64,000 nucleotides of DNA from Thalassolituus oleivorans MIL-1 (lineage in GTDB: Bacteria > Pseudomonadota > Gammaproteobacteria > Pseudomonadales > Oceanobacteraceae): NCBI RefSeq assembly GCF_000355675.1, contig NC_020888.1, positions 2,711,501-2,775,500 on the forward strand, in the 5' to 3' direction. Made by a program: the position numbers and the translations under genes. The notes beneath the pieces are model-generated. The model was not told the DNA's origin. It searched no databases and was given only the letters and a program-made list of their open reading frames with translations. Position 1 is the first letter of the stretch, and the number at the start of each line of letters is the position of its first letter. This document shows, piece after piece, positions 26,804 through 38,158 of this stretch.

Positions 26804-27163
26804 AACGATATGTCCTGCCTTTTTGAATCAATAACGTGATATCTGACAGTTTAGTTCAGATTTACCACTTCGCTTCTTTGGTCTTAACTGTCGGATTTTC
26901 GGCCAATCAGCTCATGAAAACAGGCATCACTGAACTGCACGCAATAGCGCTGCTAATGCTCAGTAAGATTAGTGAATTTAAGGCACCAATTACCTGAGTA
27001 AATCAGTCAACCAATTAGCAAATGATGTTTGCGATACACCGAATTTACTGGTTAGAATCAATGGCTAACCCCTGCAAGTGAGTTTCCGCCTTGTGGGGTG
27101 ACAGGTGAAATTAAAGCAAAAATCTTGGCTGTTTTTTTCAGCCTTAAACTTGAGGTATATCGT
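26804..27163. other. Divergent intergenic region between the Zor-like operon and fadE
   Basis: No convincing gene, operator or terminator seen. It must hold the divergent promoters. A GTG-initiated extension of fadE from 27098 is open, but the ribosome site and the membrane segment favour the ATG at 27164. Confidence 0.6.
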
Positions 27164-29680
27164 ATGACTGGTTCTGTGTGGAGTTTACTCCTCGTTGCTG
27201 TACTCGTTGCGCTTACTTATAAACGTGCTCCGCTAAAGATGTCGGCAATTTCGCTCGGCATTTTTGCTGTTGTTGCATTTGTAGGTGGTGCCGCTACTAC
27301 GATCGCTGTCATTGCCGCGCTTGTTGCTATCGCTTGTGGTGTATTGAGCTTGGAATCCTTCCGCGCCAATACCATTACTCGCCCTATCTTCTCGTTGTAC
27401 AAGAAGATCCTACCTAAGATGTCTGAGACTGAAAAAACAGCACTCGAAGCAGGTACTGTTTGGTGGGATGGTGAACTATTTTCAGGCAAGCCTGATTGGC
27501 ATACATTATTGGATCATCCAAATCCAAGCATTCCACCAGAAGAGCAAGCCTTCATAGACAACCAATTAGCAACACTTTGCTCTATGTTGAACGAATGGGA
27601 AACCGCGCAAAACGGTGACTTATCAAAAGAAATTTGGGACTACATCAAGAAGGAACGTTTCCTTTCTATGATTATTCCTAAGTCATATGGCGGTCTTGGT
27701 TTCTCGGCTCAAACTCAATCTCATATTTTGCAGGCGCTAACCGTTTCAGGCGCTGCATTTACTAGCGTTGGTGTACCTAACTCTCTTGGGCCCGGCGAAC
27801 TGTTATTGAAATACGGTACACAAGAGCAAAAAGATCATTACTTACCACGTTTAGCCGATGGCCGCGAAATTCCATGCTTTGGTTTAACTGGCCCACGCGC
27901 GGGTTCAGACGCAACGTCATTGCCAGATACCGGCGTTGTTTGCAAAGGCATGTGGGAAGGTAAAGAAGTTCTTGGTTTAAAAATGAATTTCGAGAAGCGT
28001 TACATCACGCTCGCACCTGTTGCGACAGTGGTTGGTTTGGCTTTCCGTATGTTCGACCCAGAAGGTTTAATTGGCGATAAAAAAGATATCGGTATTACCG
28101 TTGCTTTGTTACCTCGTCATTTAGAAGGTATGGACATTGGTAACCGTCACAAGCCGGTAGGCTCGCCATTTATGAATGGTCCTATCTTCGGTAAAGACGT
28201 GTTCATTCCGCTAGATTTCATCATTGGTGGTGCTGCTAATGCCGGTCAAGGCTGGCGTATGCTGGTTGAATGTTTGTCGGTTGGCCGTTGTATTACTCTG
28301 CCGAGCTCAGGTGCGGGCGGTGGTAAATACGCGATTGCTGCGAGCGGCGCTTATGCACGTATTCGTCGTCAGTTCAATGTGCCGATTTCTAAATTGGAAG
28401 GTGTACAAGAAATGCTGGCGCGCATTGCCGGTAATACCTACACCGCTTCTGCCGGTGCGCGTGTTACCGCCATTGCAATTGATGAAGGTCACAAGCCTTC
28501 TGTGCCATCGGCTATTCTTAAGTACAACCTAACTGAAATAGCGCGTGATATTGCCAACGACAGCATGGATATTCATGGTGGTAAGGCGATTATTCGTGGT
28601 CCTAAAAACTACGTTGAATCGGGCTATTCGTCAGTTCCTGTCGCCATCACGGTTGAAGGTGCCAACATTCTAACTCGCTCTATGATCACCTTTGGTCAGG
28701 GTATGATTCGTTGCCATCCTTTTGTTCTGCCAGAAATGCATGCGGCACAACAAAATGATCTTAAAGCCTTCGACAAAGCCTTATTCGGGCACTTTGGCTT
28801 TATTTTCTCAAACTTCTCTCGCTCTGCAGTGCTGAACCTAACTAACGCTGCATTTACCAGCGTGCCGGTGACTGGCCCAACGAAGAAGTACTATAAGCAA
28901 ATTAACCGTTATGCGGCATCCTTCGCGGTGATGGTTGATATGTGTGCCTTCTCTCTTGGTGGCGAGTTGAAATTCCGCGAGCTTATCTCTGCGCGTTTGG
29001 CCGATATGCTGTCCAAGATGTACCTAGCATCGATGGTATTGAAGCACTGGGAAGATCAAGGTGCTCATAAAGCTGATTTACCTTTGGTGGAATATTCTTG
29101 CCAGAAGCTATTCAGCGAGTTTGAAACAGCACAAGATGGTTTGATTAAGAACTTACCTTCTCGTCCTGTTGCTGCGATATTACGCGTTCTAACCATGCCT
29201 CTTGGCCGTGTAGCAAAAGCACCTAGCGACAAGCTAGTCGCTAAGATCGTTGATTTGGTTACTTCTCACAATGAGACTCGCGAACGTTTAATCGCAGGTA
29301 CTTATCGTGGTGAAACAATCAGCAATGGCTATGCAGAAACCTTGCGTAATCCACTAGCGGTATACGACGGTTTGTTGGATCGCGTGGAACAAGCGGATGT
29401 TATATACAAGAAGATTGGTACGGCACTCAAAGCTGATAAGTACGATGAAGCCACCCTTAGCATTGAAGGCCGTATTACCGACGGTGTTAAGATGGGCATT
29501 CTGACTGCTGATGAAGGTGAGTTCATGTTGGCGTTTGAAAAAGACGTTCTAGACATGGTTCATGTTGATCACTTCCCATTGGAACATTTTGGTCCTGTTG
29601 CTGAGAACCAAGATACGCCAAAGAAGGCAGCAACAACTCGTAAGAAAAAAGCCGATGCTAGCGAGCCAGAAGCGGTATAA
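27164..29680 (+). CDS. fadE: Acyl-CoA dehydrogenase, FadE type
   Basis: FadE catalyses the first, FAD-dependent step of fatty-acid beta-oxidation. The 838-residue protein starts at 27164 (GAGG 8 bp upstream) with hydrophobic N-terminal segments (SVWSLLLVAVLVALTY and a second at residues about 25-60). The acyl-CoA dehydrogenase core follows: IPKSYGGLGFSAQTQSHI, CFGLTGPRAGSDATSLPDTG and DIHGGKAIIRGPKNY. A DUF1974-type C-terminus is present. A Lys-rich tail (PKKAATTRKKKAD) is not typical. It is single-gene, with its own terminator. Confidence 0.96.
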   Translation: MTGSVWSLLLVAVLVALTYKRAPLKMSAISLGIFAVVAFVGGAATTIAVIAALVAIACGVLSLESFRANTITRPIFSLYKKILPKMSETEKTALEAGTVWWDGELFSGKPDWHTLLDHPNPSIPPEEQAFIDNQLATLCSMLNEWETAQNGDLSKEIWDYIKKERFLSMIIPKSYGGLGFSAQTQSHILQALTVSGAAFTSVGVPNSLGPGELLLKYGTQEQKDHYLPRLADGREIPCFGLTGPRAGSDATSLPDTGVVCKGMWEGKEVLGLKMNFEKRYITLAPVATVVGLAFRMFDPEGLIGDKKDIGITVALLPRHLEGMDIGNRHKPVGSPFMNGPIFGKDVFIPLDFIIGGAANAGQGWRMLVECLSVGRCITLPSSGAGGGKYAIAASGAYARIRRQFNVPISKLEGVQEMLARIAGNTYTASAGARVTAIAIDEGHKPSVPSAILKYNLTEIARDIANDSMDIHGGKAIIRGPKNYVESGYSSVPVAITVEGANILTRSMITFGQGMIRCHPFVLPEMHAAQQNDLKAFDKALFGHFGFIFSNFSRSAVLNLTNAAFTSVPVTGPTKKYYKQINRYAASFAVMVDMCAFSLGGELKFRELISARLADMLSKMYLASMVLKHWEDQGAHKADLPLVEYSCQKLFSEFETAQDGLIKNLPSRPVAAILRVLTMPLGRVAKAPSDKLVAKIVDLVTSHNETRERLIAGTYRGETISNGYAETLRNPLAVYDGLLDRVEQADVIYKKIGTALKADKYDEATLSIEGRITDGVKMGILTADEGEFMLAFEKDVLDMVHVDHFPLEHFGPVAENQDTPKKAATTRKKKADASEPEAV

Positions 29681-29710
29681 CATCCCTTTCTAACTCGTGT
29701 TAGTAACGTA

Positions 29711-29740
29711 AAAGCCCCGTATGAAACGGGGCTTTTTTTT
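29711..29740 (+). terminator. Rho-independent terminator of fadE
   Basis: AAAGCCCCG and CGGGGCTTT pair around a 7-nt loop, followed by eight T's. Confidence 0.93.
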
Positions 29741-29804
29741 GCACCAAAGACCGTTATGATAAAGCACCTTTGATGACTTAAATTAACGCTTTTAGGGATT
29801 AATC

Positions 29805-30125
29805 ATGCTGATCAGCAATATGGAAGTCGTACCCGGTAAACGCATCGTTCGCCATCTAGGTATGGTGCAAGGTAGTACGGTTCGGGCAAAACACGTTGGC
29901 CGCGATATCATGGCGAGCTTCAAAAATATTTTTGGCGGCGAGCTTAAAGGTTATACAGAACTACTGTCGGAATCTCGGGATGAGTCGCTCAAGCGCTTGG
30001 AGGAACAAGCACAAGCACTCGGTGCCAATGCAGTGGTCAACGTGCGTTTTTCTACGTCATCCATCGCAGCAGGCGCTTCGGAAATTTTCGTTTACGGTAC
30101 GGCGGTTATCCTGGAGGATCGCTAA
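29805..30125 (+). CDS. YbjQ/UPF0145 family protein
   Basis: A 106-residue YbjQ-fold protein (once called a heavy-metal-binding domain). Family marks are VPGKRIVRHLGMVQGSTVRA, IMASFKNIFGGELKGYTELL and ALGANAVVNVRF. Such proteins form rings; their function is unknown. It overlaps the next YbjQ paralogue by 1 bp, followed by a peptidase gene. Confidence 0.93.
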   Translation: MLISNMEVVPGKRIVRHLGMVQGSTVRAKHVGRDIMASFKNIFGGELKGYTELLSESRDESLKRLEEQAQALGANAVVNVRFSTSSIAAGASEIFVYGTAVILEDR

Positions 30126-30573
30126 TGCAATTGGTGATTTTTCTGGTGCTATTGGCGCTTGGCTACGGTTTTGGCCGTTGGGCCGAAGCTCGCCACTACC
30201 GCCGTATTCATGAGCGAGAGAAGGCGCTACGCCGTATTCTTGTTATTCCCATGCGTTTACCTCCTCCGGAATACTTACAACACGGTAGTACGCTAGTCAC
30301 AGGAAGTGTGGTCATTTCCGTCGATTACTTTAAGACCATTGCTGCCGCACTGAGAAACGTCTTTGGGGGTCGCGTTGGTGCCTATGAATCCCTACTGGAT
30401 CGTGCACGTCGTGAAGCCACCATTCGCATGCAAGAAGAGGCCAAGAAAGTGGGAGCTCAAGCGGTATTGAATGTGAAATACGAAACCAGCCGTATCGGCC
30501 AGCAAGCCGGAAAGTCGATTGGCTCCGTAGAGGTACTGGCCTACGGTACAGCTATGATTCCGAGGGCTCCTCA

Positions 30574-30577
<4 letters not shown>
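30125..30577 (+). CDS. Membrane-anchored YbjQ-family protein
   Basis: A 150-residue paralogue of the preceding gene with an added N-terminal membrane anchor (LVIFLVLLALGYGFGRW). The YbjQ domain covers residues about 38-148: TGSVVISVDYFKTIAAALRN, VFGGRVGAYESLLDRARREA and VGAQAVLNVKYETS. One soluble and one anchored copy side by side, followed by an M48 peptidase overlapping by 4 bp, suggests a membrane quality-control unit, which is inference. Confidence 0.9.
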
Positions 30578-32784
<2,207 letters not shown>

Positions 32785-33504
32785 ATGCAAAAGCGTCAAG
32801 AAGTTCAGCAAAAGTCTCGTTTGGGTCTTCTTCTAATAGAGAAGGGGTTGATTAACAGACGACAACTGGATGAAGCGCTGCGATTGCAGTCCGAGACCAA
32901 TCTAAGATTAGGAGAGGTCATGGTACGTCAAGGATGGTTAACTCATCGCCAGCTGCAGCGAGCGCTCAAGAAACAGTCTCGCTATCGCCTTATTGCTGCC
33001 ATCAGCGCCATGCTGCTTGGACCTCTACAGCCTTTTATGGGTAGTGCCCATGCCAGTGTTGAACAAGCTCCTGTCGTTTCTCAAGAGGAACTGGGGCAGC
33101 GAATTGGCATGAAGGCTATGGACGAAGAATCTATGGGCGAAGTAACAGCTCAAGGTCTTCAAAATGGTGATTACGATAAGTTGGTTGGCATCATCAATGG
33201 TACGGTATCCGACCAAGATGCTGGTGAGACATCCGTTGTTGCCGCATTTGAATCCCTACTCCCTGGCTTGAACTTGCTAACTGACTACGAAATTAGCGAT
33301 GTTGAATATCATGATCCCAACGGGCCACGCACTACACTGAATGCCGACGGTTCTTTAAGTGTGCAAGTACCTAAGCGCATAGGCCAAATTGCTTTCCGTA
33401 ACCTCAATGTCTTAGGGGCTGAAGGTCCAGCAATGGGCGACTTGTTCATCAATGATATTCGCCTAACAGAAGGTTCCAGTATTACTCTGCGCTTCCGCGA
33501 GTAA
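32785..33504 (+). CDS. Orphan protein: MshEN/GspE-N-like domain, membrane anchor and exported domain
   Basis: A 239-residue protein. Residues about 10-65 hold two similar helical repeats (RLGLLLIEKGLINRRQLDEA and RLGEVMVRQGWLTHRQLQRA) like the MshEN/GspE-N domains of type II secretion ATPases, some of which bind c-di-GMP. A hydrophobic stretch (LIAAISAMLLGPLQPFMGSA) is an anchor or signal. The C-terminal domain (residues about 95-239) is shared with the exported protein at 56697-57227, including LTDYEISDVEYHDP and PKRIGQIA. I do not know its function. If the anchor spans the membrane, a cytoplasmic sensor is joined to a periplasmic domain. A terminator follows. Confidence 0.82.
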   Translation: MQKRQEVQQKSRLGLLLIEKGLINRRQLDEALRLQSETNLRLGEVMVRQGWLTHRQLQRALKKQSRYRLIAAISAMLLGPLQPFMGSAHASVEQAPVVSQEELGQRIGMKAMDEESMGEVTAQGLQNGDYDKLVGIINGTVSDQDAGETSVVAAFESLLPGLNLLTDYEISDVEYHDPNGPRTTLNADGSLSVQVPKRIGQIAFRNLNVLGAEGPAMGDLFINDIRLTEGSSITLRFRE

Positions 33505-33529
33505 AGCTTTATAATGTGCATTGATTTTT

Positions 33530-33555
33530 TTGGCCGCTATTAGCGGCCTTTTTTT
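33530..33555 (+). terminator. Rho-independent terminator after the MshEN-like gene
   Basis: GGCCGCTA and TAGCGGCC form a perfect 8-bp stem, followed by seven T's. Confidence 0.92.
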
Positions 33556-33858
33556 ATCCTAGCTTTTTATCCGGGCCGTCTTCTGCGCTAGCCTACCCTG
33601 CTTAAAATCCCAAAGCTTCTGTTGCTATAAACTTCTCTATATTCATAGCTTATCTACGAGCAAGTATTGCCTGATCTTCACCCCTGAATTTTGTGAGAGC
33701 TAGGTAACTTCTGTTACTTAGACTTAGCTTCAAAGCCGAGGGACGAAGCGATATACGATCTGACGCTTAGTATCAGCCACTTCTAATTTACTTGACTAGT
33801 TACAGGTACTCGAATGCAACCAACACTGCTCGCCATCGTTTGACGTATCCGGCAGATA

Positions 33859-33884
33859 CAAAAACGGGAGCCGAAGCTCCCGTA
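33859..33884 (-). terminator. Rho-independent terminator of the TRAP operon
   Basis: On the minus strand ACGGGAGC-TTCG-GCTCCCGT is followed by TTTT; the TTCG tetraloop makes it very stable. It lies 25 bp past the permease stop. Confidence 0.92.
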
Positions 33885-33909
33885 TTTAATCTCAATACAA
33901 CTTATTTAA

Positions 33910-36024
33910 TTAGTCGTATCCGATCATCAGCGGTACATAAGCAACCACTAACAATGCCAGACCCATTGTCACGAGAGGTAATAAAATCTTCTCATGACGA
34001 TACCAGAAGTTGTGACCTTCCAGCGCCGACAATCTTACTTCTTCCTCTCCTACCACTTGCCTCGTGAGTAAGTGGTTGAGGGCTACCGGTGGACTCAAAT
34101 AACCTAATTCAAACGCCACTAGAGTAACCATCCAGAAGTGAACAGGATCAATACCGCTATCGTATGCAATGGTAGCAATGGTCGCGCTTACTAAAATTAC
34201 AGCACCGTATGGGTCCATAATCATGCCAATCACAACAAGAATGGCAACCAGCAAGGTCATAGCAACCCAAATAGAGCCAAACTCAGTTGGAACCATAGAC
34301 ATCAGCTCAACGCGCTCAATTACACCGCCAATACTGATCGACATACCCATCAACATTAACAGAGCACCAATATGTCCCGTTGTTTCTGTGGTTGCTTCAC
34401 GTATGGTCTTCTCAATAGAGTCGTTACCTTTACGAACATCATCCCAAGAATCCACTAGACGCTTTTCAAGATAATCAATATTTAGGTTTTCGCGACCTGT
34501 CTTCTCTTGAGTTAAACGCTCATAAATCAAGATGACCAACAGTAATACCGGCAAAATGATGGGGGCAGAGAATTCATCCAAATAAGCATTTAGCAATAAG
34601 GCGTAAACTACCAAGGTTACACCAACTAAAATGACATATGGGAACAGTGGCTTAAGAGCTGCTTTAAATTCTGGCCAAACGTTTTCTGGCGGGTCTAGAC
34701 GCAGAGGACCCTGGCGAGTTATTAACGCCATCATCGCAAACAGTGCAGTTGTTAAGAAAAAGACTTTTACGCCCCATCCAAACAATTGATCGGTTGTGAC
34801 TTCATTGTTCAACGCTGCAACAATCACAACAAGTAAACATGGACGCAATACAACACCAAGCGAACCCGACATTGCAGTAGCTGCAAGCGCTAACTGACGA
34901 CGAGCACCGGCACGACGCATTTCAGCGTAGATCAATCCACCAACGGCGATAACGAAAATACCTGAACCACCGGTATAAGCAGTTGGAATTGCAGCAAGTG
35001 CAACAACAGCAACGGCTAACATTTCTGGCGGTAATTTGAATGGACGGAAAATATTAAATACTTTACCTGCCAATTCGGTACGCTTTAGCAACATACCAAT
35101 CCAAACATATAAACCGACGTTCAAGAATAGTTGTGACAGCTCCATCATTTGGTTTAGATAAATACCAATACCTGCACTATGACCAGCAGAGATAAAGTAA
35201 GTACCGGAAATGATACACATAGTTGCGTATAGCGGAACCGCCAACTGTGCTTTGAGGAAACTCCCGCCTGGTTTAGCTGTCTTAGGTACGAATATGAATT
35301 GGAACAAACTCAAAAGCAGAATGACGCCGAAGCCCCCGATCCATAACCAATGCAAGATACCGTGTTCAGTGGTGACTGCAATGCCAGCAGAGAAGGCCAC
35401 ATTTTTAAAGCTATAAACGGAATAGAATAAAATCGTTGCTGCAATTAACTGCGCACCGGATGCTACCCGATAATCCATTACGGTTATCATAGGGCGCAGC
35501 GCTATGTGATGACGACGGAATAACGCCGTCAAGCCACATATGAGTACCAATACTGCAAGCATAATGCGCTGAGCACTTAAACCCATTTCACCAAAACGGG
35601 CTACACCTAGCTCAACGGTACGGAACAATTTTACGGCTGGAGTAATGCGCCCATCGGTTGCTTCAAATTGCTCAACTTTGATACGACACTGATCTTGAGC
35701 AGCGAGCAACGACTGACGCATCAAAGCAGGATTGATTGGATCCGGCTCAAATAAATCGAAATCATCTTGAGGTGCAGCTGCACGTTGTTGAATAATTTTA
35801 TTAAGTTCAAATTCAACATCGATATTAGGATTACAGTCTGGGGTCACAGGATCGTGACGCAGCGTAAAATATCCTTCCCAGATGCCTTCACCCAGCTGTA
35901 AAAGCTGTGCATGCATCGTGTGGCTTGTATTAAGGATCACTACAAAAACCAATACCACAAAGGCAGGTAAAGCGGCGAGCCATTCGTACGCCGTGCGGTG
36001 CCCCACACGCACTGTTTGCTCCAT
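33910..36024 (-). CDS. TRAP transporter permease (fused small/large subunits)
   Basis: A 704-residue integral membrane protein with about fifteen hydrophobic segments. Residues from about 300 on match the DctM large permease (TAYTGGSGIFVIAVGGLIYA; MIMDPYGAVILVSATIAT; ELGYLSPPVALNHLLTRQVV). The N-terminal part has extra segments in the place of the DctQ subunit, plus a soluble stretch (about residues 35-140) rich in Asp and Gln. It works with the binding protein and TatT-like lipoprotein encoded upstream on the same strand. The substrate is unknown. Confidence 0.9.
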   Translation of the reverse strand: MEQTVRVGHRTAYEWLAALPAFVVLVFVVILNTSHTMHAQLLQLGEGIWEGYFTLRHDPVTPDCNPNIDVEFELNKIIQQRAAAPQDDFDLFEPDPINPALMRQSLLAAQDQCRIKVEQFEATDGRITPAVKLFRTVELGVARFGEMGLSAQRIMLAVLVLICGLTALFRRHHIALRPMITVMDYRVASGAQLIAATILFYSVYSFKNVAFSAGIAVTTEHGILHWLWIGGFGVILLLSLFQFIFVPKTAKPGGSFLKAQLAVPLYATMCIISGTYFISAGHSAGIGIYLNQMMELSQLFLNVGLYVWIGMLLKRTELAGKVFNIFRPFKLPPEMLAVAVVALAAIPTAYTGGSGIFVIAVGGLIYAEMRRAGARRQLALAATAMSGSLGVVLRPCLLVVIVAALNNEVTTDQLFGWGVKVFFLTTALFAMMALITRQGPLRLDPPENVWPEFKAALKPLFPYVILVGVTLVVYALLLNAYLDEFSAPIILPVLLLVILIYERLTQEKTGRENLNIDYLEKRLVDSWDDVRKGNDSIEKTIREATTETTGHIGALLMLMGMSISIGGVIERVELMSMVPTEFGSIWVAMTLLVAILVVIGMIMDPYGAVILVSATIATIAYDSGIDPVHFWMVTLVAFELGYLSPPVALNHLLTRQVVGEEEVRLSALEGHNFWYRHEKILLPLVTMGLALLVVAYVPLMIGYD

Positions 36025-36045
36025 GAAATATACCTCTAGATGATT

Positions 36046-36076
36046 AAAAAGAACCGAAGCCTGCCGGCTTCGGTTC
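36046..36076 (-). terminator. Hairpin terminator/attenuator between binding protein and permease genes
   Basis: GAACCGAAGC and GCTTCGGTTC pair perfectly (10 bp, loop CTGCCG); on the minus strand the stem is followed by TTTTTAATC. It lies inside the operon, so it probably lowers permease expression relative to the binding protein. Confidence 0.85.
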
Positions 36077-36144
36077 TTATCCCTAACTTCTGCACACTCG
36101 CAACTTCTGTGGTTGCTTTAAGAGTACTTATAAGGGGGAACTTT

Positions 36145-37140
36145 TTATTCTAAATTTTCTACGCACTCACCTTCTGCCGGATTTTCTCGGCAGCGGAGTT
36201 TACGCAGTAAAGTCAGCATAGTAGCGTCGTAAACACCTTCATCACGCAAAGTGATACGAACTTGACGAAGCATTTCGTTATATTTTTCTACGTCTGCCTT
36301 TGGCAAATCAATCCATGTAGTTTCAGGGATACCAGCCGTATCCTGTGTTACGAATGCATTAGCCTTATCAAACAAGCCAGCGACATAAAGTCGAGACTTT
36401 TGACCGAACCCTTCAGGGAAACGTTCTTTGTGCAAAAGCACTTGGAAATCTAAGTAAGCAAGGTTGTAACGTAGAATCCCACCTTTTGTACCAATCCCCT
36501 TGTACATTTCAAGTGGTGAATAGGCGATTGCAGGTGCATAAGCGATATCCACGCTACCGTTATTAAACTTGCCAGAGAAGTTAGCCGAGTTTGACGGAAC
36601 GATTGACGCACCAATATGGTTTACCATTTTTACCGATGGCTCATCGTACTCTAAGGTGGCAATACGCTTGCCTGACATTTCTTCTACGGTATCGACGCTA
36701 CGATCGCGTACAAACAAGTAAATCGGGCCTGCCGGAATCACACCACCGACTTCGTAGCGATCACCAGTGACCATATATTTAGCAGCGCCAGGCTGAGAAA
36801 TGGTGTTAACCAAATTTCTCATAACGCTAGTTGTTGGTACCGCGCCAATCGCTTCAATAGTAGATGCAAATTTGCTGTATGGACGAGCTCGAGCGCCTGT
36901 CAGCATAACGGCATCACATTGCTCTGCTTTGAAATCATCAGAAGCAATTTTTTCATCTGTGTAGGCACGCAAATGAATGTTTACATTTTGCTGTATAGCG
37001 AACTCACGGTATTCCTTCATTAACCCATACAAGTTGCCGTTGGCACCTAGTGGATCATAAATACAAAATTTTCGTTCGTCCGCTGCCGCGAATGTAAGTT
37101 GGCTGGCAGCTAACGCTGCCACACACAAAAGCTTACGCAT
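36145..37140 (-). CDS. Periplasmic solute-binding protein of the TRAP system
   Basis: A 331-residue exported protein, signal peptide MRKLLCVAALAASQLTFAAA. The mature part (RKFCIYDPLGANGNLYGLMK, CDAVMLTGARAR, ATLEYDEPSVKMVNHIGAS) has the look of a two-lobe binding protein and resembles the putative solute-binding proteins encoded next to TatT-type TRAP transporters, not classical DctP. The start at 37140 has GGAGG six bases upstream and lies 1 bp past the lipoprotein stop. Four Cys near the C-terminus could form disulfides. Confidence 0.84.
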   Translation of the reverse strand: MRKLLCVAALAASQLTFAAADERKFCIYDPLGANGNLYGLMKEYREFAIQQNVNIHLRAYTDEKIASDDFKAEQCDAVMLTGARARPYSKFASTIEAIGAVPTTSVMRNLVNTISQPGAAKYMVTGDRYEVGGVIPAGPIYLFVRDRSVDTVEEMSGKRIATLEYDEPSVKMVNHIGASIVPSNSANFSGKFNNGSVDIAYAPAIAYSPLEMYKGIGTKGGILRYNLAYLDFQVLLHKERFPEGFGQKSRLYVAGLFDKANAFVTQDTAGIPETTWIDLPKADVEKYNEMLRQVRITLRDEGVYDATMLTLLRKLRCRENPAEGECVENLE

Positions 37141-37141
37141 A

Positions 37142-38158
37142 TTAATCCTCCAAAAGATCATCGATACTCAGGCTAGGAGCCGCAGATTTCTTTTCGTCAT
37201 CCCAGAAAGTGCCTAAGCCACCAACAGGAGTACGAGAACCAGTTCCTTCAGTCCATAGCCGATCTGATACTGCCAGAATTTGACGCGATGCCACTAAATC
37301 TAACAATTGATAATCGCGGTTTGGCTTGTCTACTTTTAAAGATGCTGCATGACGACGAATTGCATCACGTACTTGTTCTGGGTTACCGGAGCCATCAGCG
37401 ATAACAACTTCTACTGCGTGAGACAAACGCACACCGCTATCTGAACCACCGCGAGCTGCTGCTGCCATTTCAACCCAAGGATCGACTCCTTCAGGCGCTG
37501 TATCTGGCATCAAAATCCACAAACCAGCTTGGGCCGCTAAAGGTAAGCCCCAAAATTCTTGATTATCCAGACACTGCAAACCACGAACGGTTTTCATAGC
37601 AATGTCTTTAGGAACGTTAACAACGCTTTGAGCGCGCAAGTCAGACATAACCGCTTGCAAACCCGCTAAGTTACCAAGAGCCCAATAAACGCGGTCTTTC
37701 TTGCTTAAACTTGGGCATTTTTTGCCGCCTGGCTCACCAAACTCGTGCACCATGTTTTGGTAGGCTTTGTATTGACGCGCTGCTGCAATTGCATAATCGC
37801 GTTTTTCACGGATGCGAGCATCTTTAGCTTCGTTGATGTTTTGCGCTTTAAAGGCACGAATGTAGGCAAGACTGTCTTCCGACGCATCCGCTTCAGCACA
37901 TGAACCAGCCATCATGTTCATCATAAGAGAAGCACGGTCAGGCGTTGACGTTACACGTGTAAACGCCATGACCATAGGTTGCAGACCTTGGGTTGTAGAA
38001 CAAGCTACACCAATGTCATCAACGGTCATTGTATAAGGTGTGATGTGCCGATCAGTTAAGTCGTAAACCACCCAACCGGTGGATTTATAAATGATGCTGC
38101 AGCCAGATACTGAAGCAAGCGCAGCAATAACGATTGCAATACGTGAGAGAAACGACAT
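37142..38158 (-). CDS. TatT-like lipoprotein (TPR-type TRAP component)
   Basis: A 338-residue outer or inner membrane lipoprotein. The start at 38158 gives a signal peptide ending in the lipobox SVSGC. The rest is mostly helical and fits the TatT family of TPR-like proteins that partner TRAP binding proteins, as known in Treponema pallidum. The operon order lipoprotein, binding protein, permease matches that system. Family assignment rests on the order, the length and the helical pattern. Confidence 0.8.
   Translation of the reverse strand: MSFLSRIAIVIAALASVSGCSIIYKSTGWVVYDLTDRHITPYTMTVDDIGVACSTTQGLQPMVMAFTRVTSTPDRASLMMNMMAGSCAEADASEDSLAYIRAFKAQNINEAKDARIREKRDYAIAAARQYKAYQNMVHEFGEPGGKKCPSLSKKDRVYWALGNLAGLQAVMSDLRAQSVVNVPKDIAMKTVRGLQCLDNQEFWGLPLAAQAGLWILMPDTAPEGVDPWVEMAAAARGGSDSGVRLSHAVEVVIADGSGNPEQVRDAIRRHAASLKVDKPNRDYQLLDLVASRQILAVSDRLWTEGTGSRTPVGGLGTFWDDEKKSAAPSLSIDDLLED

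Noticed and set aside
27098-27163. GTG start extending fadE by 22 codons
   Set aside because: The ATG at 27164 has a properly spaced GAGG and gives the family's N-terminal membrane segment at the start.
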